A DNA stretch of 64,000 nt. It comes from Seleniivibrio woodruffii. Its GTDB lineage: Bacteria > Chrysiogenota > Deferribacteres > Deferribacterales > Geovibrionaceae. The position numbers and the translations under genes were made by a program. The DNA lies in contig NZ_SMGG01000003.1 of assembly GCF_004339245.1 (NCBI RefSeq), positions 337,106-401,105 on the forward strand, read 5' to 3'. The notes under the pieces are model-generated. The model saw only the letters and a list, made by a program, of their open reading frames with translations. It did not search any database and was not told where the DNA came from. This document shows, piece by piece, positions 33,602 to 43,100 of the stretch. Position 1 is the first letter of the stretch. Every line of letters begins with the position of its first letter.

Positions 33602-33625
33602 AAGCGCAAAAAGCTCCGAAAATTG

Positions 33626-33654
33626 TTGACATAGTAGAACTCATTCTATATTTT
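33626..33654 (+). promoter_or_regulatory. Promoter for rlmH
   Basis: A perfect TTGACA (33626-33631) is followed by TATATT (33647-33652, 15-bp spacer) or TATTTT (33649-33654, 17-bp spacer), just before the rlmH ATG. Confidence 0.55.
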
Positions 33655-33667
33655 ACGAGCAATTCCG

Positions 33668-34075
33668 ATGCTGATAAAAATTGTTATGGCATCCAAGATC
33701 AAAGAGCCTGAAATAAAGGCGTTGGTTGACAGATATATAAAGATGTCCAACGGATTTATGCCTGTTTCGGTCGAGGTCGACAAGAACAGGCAGGGAGCCC
33801 AGCAGAAGGGACTTCTGGTGGGAATGGATCCCAAAGGGACAAAATTCACCAGTGAGAGTTTTGCCGCATGGCTTAACAAACGGGTGGAAACCTACGGCGA
33901 CATCACTTTTTATATAGGTGAGGCCGAAGGGCTTCCGGCGGATGTCAGGGCTTCGGCTAAAGAATTCATTTCATTGTCCGAAATGACAATGGCACACAGG
34001 GTTAGCCTGTTGGTTCTTGCGGAGCAGGTTTATAGGGCGCTGACCATTATCAACGGTCATCCGTATCATAAATAG
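33668..34075 (+). CDS. rlmH: 23S rRNA (pseudouridine-1915-N3)-methyltransferase
   Basis: This 135-residue SPOUT protein matches RlmH (formerly YbeA/OrfX). It has FYIGEAEGLP with the knot glycine, LSEMTMAHRVSLLVLAEQVYRA, and the C-terminal NGHPYHK tail essential in the family. It is about 20 residues shorter than E. coli RlmH, mainly in the N-terminal half. It methylates a pseudouridine in helix 69 of 23S rRNA. RlmB and RlmH being adjacent gives a small rRNA-modification pair. Confidence 0.9.
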   Translation: MLIKIVMASKIKEPEIKALVDRYIKMSNGFMPVSVEVDKNRQGAQQKGLLVGMDPKGTKFTSESFAAWLNKRVETYGDITFYIGEAEGLPADVRASAKEFISLSEMTMAHRVSLLVLAEQVYRALTIINGHPYHK

Positions 34076-34083
34076 AAACTGCG

Positions 34084-34108
34084 TGTAAAAGGCTTTTCTG
34101 CTTTTACA
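34084..34108 (+). other. Hairpin between rlmH and dksA
   Basis: TGTAAAAG (34084-34091) and CTTTTACA (34101-34108) form an 8-bp stem with a 9-nt loop, 24 bases before the dksA start. No U-run follows, so it is not a standard terminator; it may be an mRNA 5' stabiliser. Confidence 0.4.
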
Positions 34109-34131
34109 TCTGGCTTGTAAGGAGGGCTGGT

Positions 34132-34494
34132 ATGGACAGGGAAAAACTGAAATACCACAGGGACAAACTGCTGAAGATGAGACGTGAGCTCATCGATAAG
34201 CTCAATGAGAGATATCACGATGCTATGAGCCTCGGCGAAGACGGAACACAGGACGCCGCAGACGAAGCATATAATCTCTATAACAAAAACCTTATGCTTG
34301 GCCGTGTTGAGACGGATGCTCTTAAGCTCCGCCTTATCGAGCAGGCTCTGGTTCGAATCGACAACGGAACCTACGGCGTCTGTATCGAGTGTGAAGAGGA
34401 TATTGAGGAAAAACGCCTCGAATACGTTCCTTTCGCCAGATACTGCACCGACTGTAAGACCGAACTGGAAAAGAAAGGCCTCATCAAGATGTAA
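34132..34494 (+). CDS. dksA: DksA/TraR family zinc-finger transcription factor
   Basis: This 120-residue protein binds RNA polymerase's secondary channel and, with ppGpp, tunes rRNA promoters. The coiled-coil tip motif D-x2-D-x-A is present as Asp41, Asp44 and Ala46 (DAADEA). The zinc finger has Cys84, Cys87, Cys105 and Cys108. It is shorter than E. coli DksA (151 residues). AAGGAGGG precedes the ATG, and a terminator follows. Confidence 0.88.
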   Translation: MDREKLKYHRDKLLKMRRELIDKLNERYHDAMSLGEDGTQDAADEAYNLYNKNLMLGRVETDALKLRLIEQALVRIDNGTYGVCIECEEDIEEKRLEYVPFARYCTDCKTELEKKGLIKM

Positions 34495-34499
34495 TCCCG

Positions 34500-34531
34500 A
34501 GCCCCGTCGCTATGGCGGGGCTTTCGTTTTT
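34500..34531 (+). terminator. Rho-independent terminator after dksA
   Basis: AGCCCCG (34500-34506) and CGGGGCT (34516-34522) form a stem, followed by TTCGTTTTT. Confidence 0.85.
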
Positions 34532-34575
34532 GTGCTACAATCCCCTCAACTTACCAATCATCTTTGGAGAATGTC

Positions 34576-36093
34576 ATGTCTGAACGCAAAACCGTACTTC
34601 TCATCCTTGACGGCTGGGGTCTGAGAGACGAAGAGGACTTCAACGCTGTCAGAATCAGCAAAGCACCCAATTTCCATAAACTGATGGCCGAGTGCCCCCA
34701 CACAAGGCTGAACGCCAGTGAGGAATATGTCGGTCTGCCCAAGGGGCAGATGGGCAACTCCGAGGTTGGACACACAAACATCGGAGCCGGAAGAGTGGTT
34801 TATCAGGAGCTTCTCAGGGTCACATTGGCCATCAAAGACGGCAGCATGGCAAAGAACCCTGACTTTGCGGCGTTTCTGAACACAGTTAAGGCGGACAGCG
34901 GCAGACTACACCTTTTCGGACTTCTGTCCGACGGCGGCGTACACAGCCACATCGAACATCTCAAAGGAATCATAGGCATAGCGAAACAGTTCGGCATTCC
35001 GGAAGTATACGTCCATGCGTTCATGGACGGGCGTGACACTCCCCCCAAGAGCGGTCTGGGATATATGAAGGAACTGACTGAATACATGAAAAATACGGAG
35101 TGCGGACAGGTGGCAACGGTTGCCGGCCGCTACTATCCCATGGACAGGGACAAAAGGTGGGACAGAACAAAGCTGGGCTACGATGCTGTCAGAAACGGAG
35201 TCGGCCTTGAGTCTGCGGACGCATGCAGTGCTGTTCAGGAGGCTTACGACAGAGGCGAAACGGACGAGTTCATCAAGCCCACAATCATAGCCGGAGTTGA
35301 CGGCAGGGTCAAAAACGGCGACGGAGTGTTCTTTTTCAACTTCCGTGCCGACAGAGCCAGACAGCTCACAACTGTTTTCACAGACAGAGCCTTCCGTGAG
35401 TTCGAGCGTGACATGCCCGAAGTCCATTTCATGACACTGACCCAGTATGACAGTAAATATGACTGCCCCTATGCCTTCGGGCCAGAGGGGCTGAACAATA
35501 TATTCGGCGAGGTTATCAGCCGCAAAGGCTTAAAACAGCTGAGAATAGCCGAAACAGAGAAATATGCCCACGTTACATACTTTTTTAACGGCGGTGCGGA
35601 GACGGTTTTTGAAGGGGAAAAACGTGCCCTTCTGGAATCCCCCCGTGACGTTGCAACCTATGACCTCAAGCCTCAGATGAGTATTCACGAGGTTGTGAAA
35701 AGGTTCAAAGAGGAGATAGACTCAGTTGACGTGGTCATCATGAACTTCGCCAACCCCGACATGGTTGGGCACTCAGGAATACTGGAGGCGGCGGTTAAGG
35801 CATGCCTTGCGGTGGATGAGTGTCTGGGCGAGGTTATGAAGGTGATAAAAGAGAAAGGAGCGGTTCTGGCAGTGACAGCCGACCACGGAAACGCCGAACA
35901 GATGTGGGACTATGAGAACAACCAGCCCCACACTGCGCACACCCTGAACCCTGTGCCTTTTATAATATATAACCTTGACTGCAAACTTACAGAAAAGACC
36001 GGCAAACTGGCGGACATAGCCCCCACCCTGCTTGATATCATGGGTATCGAAAAGCCTGCGGAGATGACCGGAGAGAGTCTGCTGGTCAGGTGA
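34576..36093 (+). CDS. gpmI: 2,3-bisphosphoglycerate-independent phosphoglycerate mutase
   Basis: This 505-residue Mn-dependent enzyme interconverts 3- and 2-phosphoglycerate. It has LLILDGWG at the N-terminus, the nucleophile Ser in KGQMGNSEVGHTNIGAGR, HAFMDGRDTPP, and the metal-site NFANPDMVGHSG and TADHGNAEQM. The ATG at 34576 has TTTGGAG upstream; an in-frame TTG at 34564 is part of that site. It overlaps comF by one base. Confidence 0.95.
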   Translation: MSERKTVLLILDGWGLRDEEDFNAVRISKAPNFHKLMAECPHTRLNASEEYVGLPKGQMGNSEVGHTNIGAGRVVYQELLRVTLAIKDGSMAKNPDFAAFLNTVKADSGRLHLFGLLSDGGVHSHIEHLKGIIGIAKQFGIPEVYVHAFMDGRDTPPKSGLGYMKELTEYMKNTECGQVATVAGRYYPMDRDKRWDRTKLGYDAVRNGVGLESADACSAVQEAYDRGETDEFIKPTIIAGVDGRVKNGDGVFFFNFRADRARQLTTVFTDRAFREFERDMPEVHFMTLTQYDSKYDCPYAFGPEGLNNIFGEVISRKGLKQLRIAETEKYAHVTYFFNGGAETVFEGEKRALLESPRDVATYDLKPQMSIHEVVKRFKEEIDSVDVVIMNFANPDMVGHSGILEAAVKACLAVDECLGEVMKVIKEKGAVLAVTADHGNAEQMWDYENNQPHTAHTLNPVPFIIYNLDCKLTEKTGKLADIAPTLLDIMGIEKPAEMTGESLLVR

Positions 36094-36752
36094 TGCTGAG
36101 GGAGATATTTGCTCCTGTCTGCGCAGGATGCGGCGGGGCATGCGAAGGCAGACTGCCCGTTTGCAGTGATTGTCAGAAAGGGCTTTCAGGCTACGGTCAT
36201 TTCTGCGAAAACTGCGGCTTCCCGCTCAAGGTGCATGCAAAGGTCTGCGGACAGTGCCTTTCCGGAGCTGGGTGGGACAGGATATACATCGACTATAAAT
36301 ACACTGGCGCACTGAGAAATCTGCTGGTGCAGATCAAGTTCGGATACCGCATTGCAGGTGCGGGAAAGCTCGGCGAGCTGGTGCGTGCTGATTTTCTGCA
36401 GAAATATGATATCATCACCGACGTACCGTCCCATTTCACCAGAAGATTCAGAAGACTGGCGCATCCTGCACACAGTCTTGCGGAATTTATCGCCGCAAAG
36501 ACATCCGGCAGGTATGAGAAGGTTCTGGTCAGAAACAGAAAAACCGAGTATCAATATAAACTTAGGCGAAGAATGAGAGCTCTCAACGTTAAAGGAGCTT
36601 TTTTGTGTGACAGAGATTTAAGTGGTTTGAAAATTCTGCTGGTTGATGATATCATAACCACAGGCGCAACTGTTAAAGAGTGCTGCAGGGTACTGAAAAA
36701 GGCGAATGCGGAAAGGGTCGACGTTTATGTTCTGTCGGGCGGACATGTATGA
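36093..36752 (+). CDS. comF: ComF-family phosphoribosyltransferase-like protein
   Basis: This 219-residue protein has an N-terminal zinc-ribbon region with four CxxC pairs (CAGC, CSDC, CENC, CGQC) and a C-terminal type I PRTase domain with the PRPP loop ILLVDDIITTGAT. ComF proteins take part in DNA uptake during natural transformation in several bacteria. A comM-type gene at 15.5 kb is consistent with competence, but many non-competent species carry both. The ATG shares its A with the gpmI stop (TGATG). Confidence 0.88.
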   Translation: MLREIFAPVCAGCGGACEGRLPVCSDCQKGLSGYGHFCENCGFPLKVHAKVCGQCLSGAGWDRIYIDYKYTGALRNLLVQIKFGYRIAGAGKLGELVRADFLQKYDIITDVPSHFTRRFRRLAHPAHSLAEFIAAKTSGRYEKVLVRNRKTEYQYKLRRRMRALNVKGAFLCDRDLSGLKILLVDDIITTGATVKECCRVLKKANAERVDVYVLSGGHV

Positions 36753-36789
36753 TACTTTTGTTCTTTTCGTGTTTTCGTGAGGGTTTTTA

Positions 36790-37971
36790 ATGAATACGCT
36801 GATTTCCAGAATTTCTGTATTGTTCAGAGAGTGCTCGTTTCCTGTTTATGTTTACCTGCCTGATTCAGGTGATTTCTATCAGGTAGTGGCAGGACAGCAT
36901 GAAAAAGTGCCCGTTCCCGTCACAATGCGGGGCTATCTGGACACGGAAGATATGTATTTTCAGTCTTTCAAAAAGGGCGACAACCTGATGTCTTTCTACT
37001 TCCTGCGCTCAGTGCAGGAGGGTCAGCGTGTCGTTGTCATGATAAACTCCGACAAAAACAGATATAACCTGAACGCTGTCGCCCGTTCGTTTAACAGTGT
37101 TGTGGTTGAGGCTCAGGAATCTGTAAGGGTTCTGCGCCACAGCCGTATGAAGATGATGAAACTGCTGGACGGCCTTAAAATGCCCCTGTTCAGCGTTTCC
37201 GGCGAATATCAGATAATAAACGTGAACAAGGCTCTGGCCGATTTCCTCGGCATTGCGAATATTCCTGAGATAATAGGCAAAAAATGTTATGAAGTGATCC
37301 ACGGCCGCACCGAACCCTGTGCTTTCTGCCGCATGGCGGAGCTTATGACGGGCGAATCTGTGGGTACGCAGAATATCAGAATAGAGAAGAACGGCGGAAC
37401 ACGCCATTTTGAGCATCATATGTTTCCGGTCTATGACCAGACCGGTGAACTGAATGAGTTCGGCGAGTTTATGTTCGACATAACGGAGAACTTCCAACTC
37501 GTTCAGTCCATCGAAAAGTATAAGGAGCGGGTGAAGAGCTTTCAGAAGGCCGAAGTCGACAAGATGAACGAGATCGGCGACCTGAAAAAGGCTTACAAAG
37601 ACCTTGAAAAGAACTATGACGAGGTCTTTCTGAAAAACCGCAAGATGAGCAAGGCTCTTGAAAAGCTGTTCAGCGACGACAACATCAACGAACTGCTTAA
37701 GCTGAGGCAGGAGAACAAGGATATCAAAAACAAACTTGTACGCTCCGCAACGGCACTCAAGAACTTTCAGAGCACACTGGAGCTTCAGCAGGAGAAATAC
37801 AACGACCTGAGCAAAAGGACGGTGTACCAGCTGGAAAGGCTCATCAACACTGTTAACAAGAAATCGGTGGTCACTGATAAGGAACTGGGAACATTGCTGA
37901 AGATGGTGACGGACGAGATCAAGTCCATCAGACGCCATCTTAAGCTTGAGGCTCCTCCGGAGCAGGACTGA
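36790..37971 (+). CDS. PAS-domain and coiled-coil protein without output domain
   Basis: This 393-residue protein has a weakly defined N-terminal domain (1-115), a PAS domain (about 120-240, LLDGLKMPLFSVSGEYQIINVN) and a long coiled coil (about 240-390). The PAS domain has the C-x-EVIHGRTEPCAFC motif often seen in environmental PAS sensors, which may bind a cofactor or respond to redox. It has no kinase, cyclase or DNA-binding domain, so it probably works by dimerising with a partner. GTGAGGGT precedes the ATG. It lies between comF and gapA on the same strand. Confidence 0.7.
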   Translation: MNTLISRISVLFRECSFPVYVYLPDSGDFYQVVAGQHEKVPVPVTMRGYLDTEDMYFQSFKKGDNLMSFYFLRSVQEGQRVVVMINSDKNRYNLNAVARSFNSVVVEAQESVRVLRHSRMKMMKLLDGLKMPLFSVSGEYQIINVNKALADFLGIANIPEIIGKKCYEVIHGRTEPCAFCRMAELMTGESVGTQNIRIEKNGGTRHFEHHMFPVYDQTGELNEFGEFMFDITENFQLVQSIEKYKERVKSFQKAEVDKMNEIGDLKKAYKDLEKNYDEVFLKNRKMSKALEKLFSDDNINELLKLRQENKDIKNKLVRSATALKNFQSTLELQQEKYNDLSKRTVYQLERLINTVNKKSVVTDKELGTLLKMVTDEIKSIRRHLKLEAPPEQD

Positions 37972-38012
37972 ATAAAGAAAGATATCATAAATGAATCAAC
38001 TCGGAGGTTATA

Positions 38013-39011
38013 ATGGGTGTTAAACTTGGAATCAACGGTTTTGGCCGCATTGGCCGCTGTACTCTCAGAGCCATCCTTCAGCGTGGACTGGACATTGAAA
38101 TAGTGGCTATCAACGACCTGACAGATACCAAAACTCTTGCGCATCTGCTCAAGTATGACTCTGTTCACGGTGTTGCTAAGTTTGATGTTGAGGCGGCTGC
38201 CGACGGAATCATAATCAACGGCAAAAAAGTGAAGATTTGCGCCGAAAAAGACCCCGCCCAGCTTCCCTGGAAAGAGCTTGGTGTTGAAGTTGTTCTGGAA
38301 TCCACAGGCAGATTCACCAAGAGAGAGCTTGCCCAGAAACACATCGATGCCGGAGCTAAAAAGGTTATCATCTCCGCTCCCGGTGAAGAGGTTGACCTTA
38401 CCCTCGTTCTCGGCGTTAACGACAGCCAGTACGACAAAACGAAGCACCATGTTATTTCAAATGCTTCATGCACCACAAACTGCCTTGCCCCCGTGGCAAA
38501 GGTTCTCAACGACACTTTCGGACTGAAAAAAGGCATCATGACCACAGTCCATGCATATACAAACGACCAGAACGTTCTGGATCTGCCCCATAAAGACCTG
38601 CGCCGTGCAAGAGCATGTGCAGTCAGCATGATCCCCACTTCAACAGGCGCAGCAAAAGCTGTGGGTCTGGTTCTGCCCGAGCTTAAAGGCAGGCTGACAG
38701 GCTTCTCCGTCCGTGTTCCCACACCCAACGTTTCTCTGGTCGACCTTACGGCCGAACTGGAAAGAAACGCAACCAAAGAGGAGATCAACGCCGCTATGAA
38801 GGCAGCAGCAGAAGGCCCCATGAAGGGGATTCTCCGCTACACCGATGAACCCCTTGTGTCCATCGACCTGAACGGCGAACCCGCATCCTCAACCCTCGAT
38901 TCTCAGCTCACCATGGTGCTTGAGGGCAACATGGCGAAGATAATCAGCTGGTACGACAACGAATGGGGCTACTCAAACCGTTGCGCCGAGCTTATCACTA
39001 AAGTGCTGTAA
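38013..39011 (+). CDS. gapA: Glyceraldehyde-3-phosphate dehydrogenase
   Basis: This 332-residue enzyme has the Rossmann start [10 protein letters not shown], the catalytic Cys in [12 protein letters not shown], and [11 protein letters not shown] at the C-terminus. CGGAGG precedes the ATG. Residue Asp at the end of the second strand (INDLTD) suggests NAD use. It is followed by pgk after nine bases, a common glycolytic pair. Confidence 0.96.
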   Translation: MGVKLGINGFGRIGRCTLRAILQRGLDIEIVAINDLTDTKTLAHLLKYDSVHGVAKFDVEAAADGIIINGKKVKICAEKDPAQLPWKELGVEVVLESTGRFTKRELAQKHIDAGAKKVIISAPGEEVDLTLVLGVNDSQYDKTKHHVISNASCTTNCLAPVAKVLNDTFGLKKGIMTTVHAYTNDQNVLDLPHKDLRRARACAVSMIPTSTGAAKAVGLVLPELKGRLTGFSVRVPTPNVSLVDLTAELERNATKEEINAAMKAAAEGPMKGILRYTDEPLVSIDLNGEPASSTLDSQLTMVLEGNMAKIISWYDNEWGYSNRCAELITKVL

Positions 39012-39020
39012 GGGAAGGAC

Positions 39021-40187
39021 ATGGCGAAGAGCATTAAAGACTTAAACCTGAAAGGAAAAAGAGTTTTCATCCGTGTGGATTTCAACGTGCCCGTAAAGGG
39101 CGGCGTTGTTAAGGACGACACCCGAATCGTGGAGGCGATGAAAACTATAAACTATGCCAAAGGACAGGGAGCAAAGGTTATCCTTGCGTCCCATCTTGGC
39201 AGACCCAAAGGCGAGAAGAATCCCGATTACTCTCTCGCTCCCGTTGCGCAGTATGTTTCCGAAAAATTCTTTCCTGTGCTGTTCGTTTCCGACTGCATAG
39301 GCGAAACCGTTGCAGATGCAGTGGCTGAAATGAAAGACGGCGAAGTGGCTCTCCTTGAAAACCTGAGATTCTACAAGGGCGAGGAGAAGAACGACCCCGA
39401 ATTTGTGAAAGCGCTGGCGGCAAATGCGGATGTATACATAAACGATGCATTCGGCACATGCCACCGCAAACACGCATCCACATACGGAATGGCGGAGCTT
39501 ATCGCTGACAAGGCGGCGGGCTTCCTCGTTGAAAAAGAGATTCAGTATTTCAGCCAGCTTGTTAAGAACCCCGCAAGACCCTTCGGCGCAATCGTCGGCG
39601 GTGCGAAGGTTTCAGACAAGATAGGCGTTATAAAGTCCCTTCTGGAGCTTGCCGACAATATTTTTGTGGGCGGCGCAATGGCCTATACATTCCTGAAATA
39701 TCAGGGATTCACAGTGGGCACTTCTCTGGTGGAGGACGATCAGCTGAACGTGGTTGAGGAGATCCTTGCCGTAGCGAAAAAGAAGCAGGTGAAGATATTC
39801 CTCCCTCTGGATCATGTTGTTGCGGCTGAGTTCAACGGTGCTCCGGTTGCTTGCGACGGACAGAACATTGCCGACGGCTTCATGGGGCTGGATATAGGTC
39901 CTAAAACAGCGGAGCTGTACATCCATGAGCTTAACAGATGTAAAACCATCCTCTGGAACGGCCCCATGGGCGTTTTCGAGAACCCGTCCTTCGCTGAAGG
40001 AACCTTCTCGATAGCCCGTGCGCTTGGTGCGGCTGAGGGAATTGTCGTTGTGGGCGGAGGAGACTCTGTTGCGGCGGTGAATCAGGCCGGAGTGGCGAAT
40101 ATGATAGATCATATCTCCACCGGAGGCGGTGCTTCGCTGGAGTTTATAGAGTTCGGATCACTGCCGGGAATAGATATTCTCGGATAA
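39021..40187 (+). CDS. pgk: Phosphoglycerate kinase
   Basis: This 388-residue monomeric kinase has RVDFNVPVKGG, ILASHLGRPKG, the hinge NDAFGTCHRKHAS, GGAKVSDKIGV, and the nucleotide-site GGGDSVAAVN and STGGGASLE. It makes ATP from 1,3-bisphosphoglycerate and is cotranscribed with gapA. A clear terminator follows. Confidence 0.96.
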   Translation: MAKSIKDLNLKGKRVFIRVDFNVPVKGGVVKDDTRIVEAMKTINYAKGQGAKVILASHLGRPKGEKNPDYSLAPVAQYVSEKFFPVLFVSDCIGETVADAVAEMKDGEVALLENLRFYKGEEKNDPEFVKALAANADVYINDAFGTCHRKHASTYGMAELIADKAAGFLVEKEIQYFSQLVKNPARPFGAIVGGAKVSDKIGVIKSLLELADNIFVGGAMAYTFLKYQGFTVGTSLVEDDQLNVVEEILAVAKKKQVKIFLPLDHVVAAEFNGAPVACDGQNIADGFMGLDIGPKTAELYIHELNRCKTILWNGPMGVFENPSFAEGTFSIARALGAAEGIVVVGGGDSVAAVNQAGVANMIDHISTGGGASLEFIEFGSLPGIDILG

Positions 40188-40198
40188 AGGATTTAGCA

Positions 40199-40226
40199 AG
40201 GCGGGGCATCAACCCCGCCTTTTTGT
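40199..40226 (+). terminator. Rho-independent terminator after pgk
   Basis: GGCGGGG (40200-40206) and CCCCGCC (40213-40219) with a 6-nt loop, followed by TTTTTG. Confidence 0.9.
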
Positions 40227-40239
40227 TGTTAAAATATTT

Positions 40240-40310
40240 TCAAACCTCCTCATGAGAATAGGAGGATTATTCTCGCCCTCCTTTTACAAAAGAGGGTCAG
40301 GGTGGATTTA
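40240..40310 (-). repeat. Dispersed repeat (same family as at 20.1 kb)
   Basis: On the minus strand 40309-40273 reads AAATCCACCCTGACCCTC then TTTTGTAAAAGGAGGGCGA, clearly the same element as 20123-20160 in the opposite orientation. Next to it is CCTCCTCATGAGAATAGGAGG (40246-40266), a further inverted repeat. It is non-coding, between pgk and the Nudix gene. Confidence 0.7.
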
Positions 40311-40344
40311 CATTATTAAGTCCATATCAGGAAGAGGAGTATAA

Positions 40345-40722
40345 ATGAAAGAGATCAACGTTGTTGCCGCAGTTCTCCACAGAGATGGAAAATATTTTAT
40401 AGCCCGCAGACCTCTGGATAAACAGCTTGGCGGTCTCTGGGAGTTCCCCGGAGGTAAGGTCGAAGATGGCGAATCTCACGAGGACGCTTTAGTGAGAGAG
40501 ATGCTCGAAGAGTTCGATGCCGAGATAAAAGTGTGCAGCTTTGTTGTTTCAACAGAACATATTACAGACGACAAAAAATTGACTTTGCATTTTTATAAAG
40601 CGGAGATGATTTCGACAAGATTCGAAATGAGGGAGCACATTGACATGTTCTGGGGAACCCTGGACGAGCTCAAAACTAAAGAACTCGCCCCTGGTGATAT
40701 GGAAATACTGAGTTATCTGTAA
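40345..40722 (+). CDS. mutT: MutT-like Nudix hydrolase
   Basis: This 125-residue protein has the MutT start VVAAVLHRDGKYFIARRP and LWEFPGGKVEDGESHEDALVREMLEEFD-type Nudix box (G-x5-E-x7-REUxEE). The glycine normally following the EE-x position is Asp here. MutT removes 8-oxo-dGTP to prevent mutation; related enzymes act on other nucleotides. GAGGAG lies before the ATG. Its 3' end overlaps the convergent DUF815 gene by ten bases. Confidence 0.82.
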   Translation: MKEINVVAAVLHRDGKYFIARRPLDKQLGGLWEFPGGKVEDGESHEDALVREMLEEFDAEIKVCSFVVSTEHITDDKKLTLHFYKAEMISTRFEMREHIDMFWGTLDELKTKELAPGDMEILSYL

Positions 40723-41447
40723 ATATTCTTATAAATGGCGAATTGTTTTGCGATTCTGCCGCTTCTTCCGCCTCTGTCCATGGCATAGGCTTCTGCTTCG
40801 ATTTCCCATTTGTCATAAGCACCTATGTTAAATTTCTCAAGATAAGCTTTAACAATTTGCTTGTAGTCTTTAGGGTTCAGCGGGTAGAAACCGATGGCCA
40901 GTCCGAACCTTGCGAAGAGAGATGCCTTCTCGTTTATCTCGTCCCTGTCGTAAACATCGCCGAAGGTCTGTGCGGACTCGGTTATCATGTGTCTTTTGTT
41001 GGAAGTGGCCACAAAAATGCAGTTTTTCGGCTTCTCCTCCAGTCCCCCTTCGAGGATGGATTTGAAGAGTCTGTAGACGGAATCACCTGCATCAAACGAG
41101 ATATCGTCCATATAGATAAGGACGTATCTGTCTGGCATCTTACGGATTTCGGCATAGAGACCGTAGAGGTCATTTATGTCGGTGTGGCGGAACTCCACCG
41201 CAGTCAGTCCCTTCTCGCCGTATTCGGTGAGGAGCATTTTTATCATGGTGGACTTGCCCAGTCCCTTTTCGCCCCAGAGGAGCATATTGAGAGCGGGGAT
41301 ACCGCTTATGAACGCTTCTATATTTCTGACTGCCAGCTCGACCTGTCTGTCGATGGCTACAAGTTCGCCTCTGAAAACCTTTTCAACGTGGTCAATCTGG
41401 ACTAATTCGCCTTCAGACCATCTGTAAGCATTTGTTTTATTTCCCAA
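40713..41447 (-). CDS. DUF815 AAA+ ATPase
   Basis: This 244-residue protein is an AAA+ ATPase of the DUF815 family: [14 protein letters not shown] at the N-terminus, Walker [12 protein letters not shown], Walker [13 protein letters not shown], sensor-like FVATSNKRH and the [11 protein letters not shown] tail. The start is TTG 41447, which overlaps the hemB end by 11 bases; no ATG or GTG is available near the family N-terminus. The function is unknown. It is the last gene of the haem operon. Confidence 0.8.
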   Translation of the reverse strand: MGNKTNAYRWSEGELVQIDHVEKVFRGELVAIDRQVELAVRNIEAFISGIPALNMLLWGEKGLGKSTMIKMLLTEYGEKGLTAVEFRHTDINDLYGLYAEIRKMPDRYVLIYMDDISFDAGDSVYRLFKSILEGGLEEKPKNCIFVATSNKRHMITESAQTFGDVYDRDEINEKASLFARFGLAIGFYPLNPKDYKQIVKAYLEKFNIGAYDKWEIEAEAYAMDRGGRSGRIAKQFAIYKNIYR

Positions 41448-42408
41448 GAGCTTTCGCCGCTTCCTTAGCGTAATAGGTTATGATTATATCGGCTCCGGCA
41501 CGCTTGATGGATGTGAGTGCTTCCATCATGGCTCTGTGTCCGTCCATCCAGCCCAGTTTGTCCGCAGCCATGACCATTGCGTACTCGCCGCTGACATGGT
41601 AGGCCGCAACGGGTCTGTCGAAGTTCTGCTTAAGGTCGCTGATTATGTCCAGATAGGGGAGAGCGGGCTTAACCATAATGATGTCAGCACCCTCCTGAAT
41701 ATCCAGAGCCGCTTCCTTAAGGCCTTCGGTACGGTTTGCGGGATCCATCTGATATGTCTTTCTGTCGCCGAACTTGGGCGTGGATTCTGCAGCTTCACGG
41801 AAAGGACCGTAGAAAGCGGAGCAGTATTTAACGGAATAGCTCATGATCGGCACGTTATGGTAGCCGTGTTCGTCCAGTATCTCACGCATAACTTCCACAC
41901 GGCCGTCCATCATGTCGCTGGGAGCGACTATATCTGCGCCGGCTTTGACGTGTGTAAGTGTTTCAAGGGCGAGGTAGCGGAGTGTTTCGTCGTTGTCCAC
42001 TTCGCCGTTTTTTATGACCCCGCAGTGACCGTGGTCTGTATATTCGCACATGCAGACGTCGGTTATCACCAGCAGGTCTTTAACGTTCTCTTTGATGGCC
42101 TTTACCGCTTTCTGGATTATTCCGTGCTCGTTGTATGCCTCTGAGCCCATTTCGTCCTTATATGCGGGTATACCGAAAAGGATTACGCCGGGGATTCCCA
42201 GAGCTTTTACCTCTTCGCACTCTTTAACGATGTTGTCTATGGACATCTGGAATACGCCGGGCATGGAGGAGACGGGATTTTTGATGTTCTCGCCTTCACA
42301 CACGAACAGCGGATAGATGAAATCGTTGGCTGAAAGTATTGTTTCACGAACCAGTCTTCTCATTGTTTCGCTGGTTCTGAGTCTTCTGGGTCTGTCGATG
42401 GGGAACAT
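41437..42408 (-). CDS. hemB: Delta-aminolevulinic acid dehydratase (porphobilinogen synthase)
   Basis: This 323-residue enzyme condenses two ALA molecules to porphobilinogen. It has the metal-site stretch [14 protein letters not shown], which carries the three zinc cysteines of the Zn-dependent class, and the Schiff-base lysines in [13 protein letters not shown] and [11 protein letters not shown]. It lies downstream of hemD on the minus strand. Confidence 0.96.
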   Translation of the reverse strand: MFPIDRPRRLRTSETMRRLVRETILSANDFIYPLFVCEGENIKNPVSSMPGVFQMSIDNIVKECEEVKALGIPGVILFGIPAYKDEMGSEAYNEHGIIQKAVKAIKENVKDLLVITDVCMCEYTDHGHCGVIKNGEVDNDETLRYLALETLTHVKAGADIVAPSDMMDGRVEVMREILDEHGYHNVPIMSYSVKYCSAFYGPFREAAESTPKFGDRKTYQMDPANRTEGLKEAALDIQEGADIIMVKPALPYLDIISDLKQNFDRPVAAYHVSGEYAMVMAADKLGWMDGHRAMMEALTSIKRAGADIIITYYAKEAAKALGK

Positions 42409-42422
42409 ATGCCACCTCTTTG

Positions 42423-43100
42423 TTAAAGCGTGTTTATTATATCTGTCATTGCCTCAAGGGTGAATTCCTTTGGAGTGAGGCATTTTTTATTGAAGTTAGC
42501 AACGGCTGCCGCAGTTGTCCGGCCTATTACGACAATGGTTTTGTCAGTGTCCGTCACCGCGAAGAAAGCTCTTACGGCAGATGGGGATGCGAAAGTGACA
42601 ACGTCTATGGCGTTCTTTGCCAGATAGGCGTCAACCTCCTCTTTCGTTCTCTCAACTGCTTCCGTTCTGTATATAGTGACAACTTCGGCACTGCATTGGT
42701 TCGCTTTCAGCCATTCGTGGAAATCTCCGGCACGGGTTTCTGCCCCTGCCATGAGAAAGGTTTTCCCCGTGAGGTCGAAATCCTGAAAAAGCTTTACCAG
42801 CCCCACGGCTGAAAACTCTTCAGGCATCAGGTCTACACGGTAGCCTGCCTTTTCCATTGCGGCCTTTGTTGCGGAGCCCACAGCGGCTATTTTGCCGAAG
42901 CGGACGGAGTTCTTATATTTTTCAAAGTATTTGACGGCATTAAGGCTGGTGAAGATACCGAAGTCGTAGTATCCGCCGATTTCGGCATCAACGGGAACGC
43001 ACTCTATCATGGGCAGGATGAACGGGGTGTGCCCCGCCTGCGAAAGCAGTTCTGCGAATTTCTGAGACTTATCGGCTTCCCGTGTGACCAGAACGTTCAT
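42423..43100 (-). CDS. hemD: Uroporphyrinogen-III synthase
   Basis: This 225-residue protein has the low-conservation two-domain HemD fold: [17 protein letters not shown] at the N-terminus, [20 protein letters not shown] and the [14 protein letters not shown] block. It cyclises hydroxymethylbilane with D-ring inversion. Its position directly after hemC, with a one-base TAATG overlap, supports the assignment. Confidence 0.9.
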   Translation of the reverse strand: MNVLVTREADKSQKFAELLSQAGHTPFILPMIECVPVDAEIGGYYDFGIFTSLNAVKYFEKYKNSVRFGKIAAVGSATKAAMEKAGYRVDLMPEEFSAVGLVKLFQDFDLTGKTFLMAGAETRAGDFHEWLKANQCSAEVVTIYRTEAVERTKEEVDAYLAKNAIDVVTFASPSAVRAFFAVTDTDKTIVVIGRTTAAAVANFNKKCLTPKEFTLEAMTDIINTL

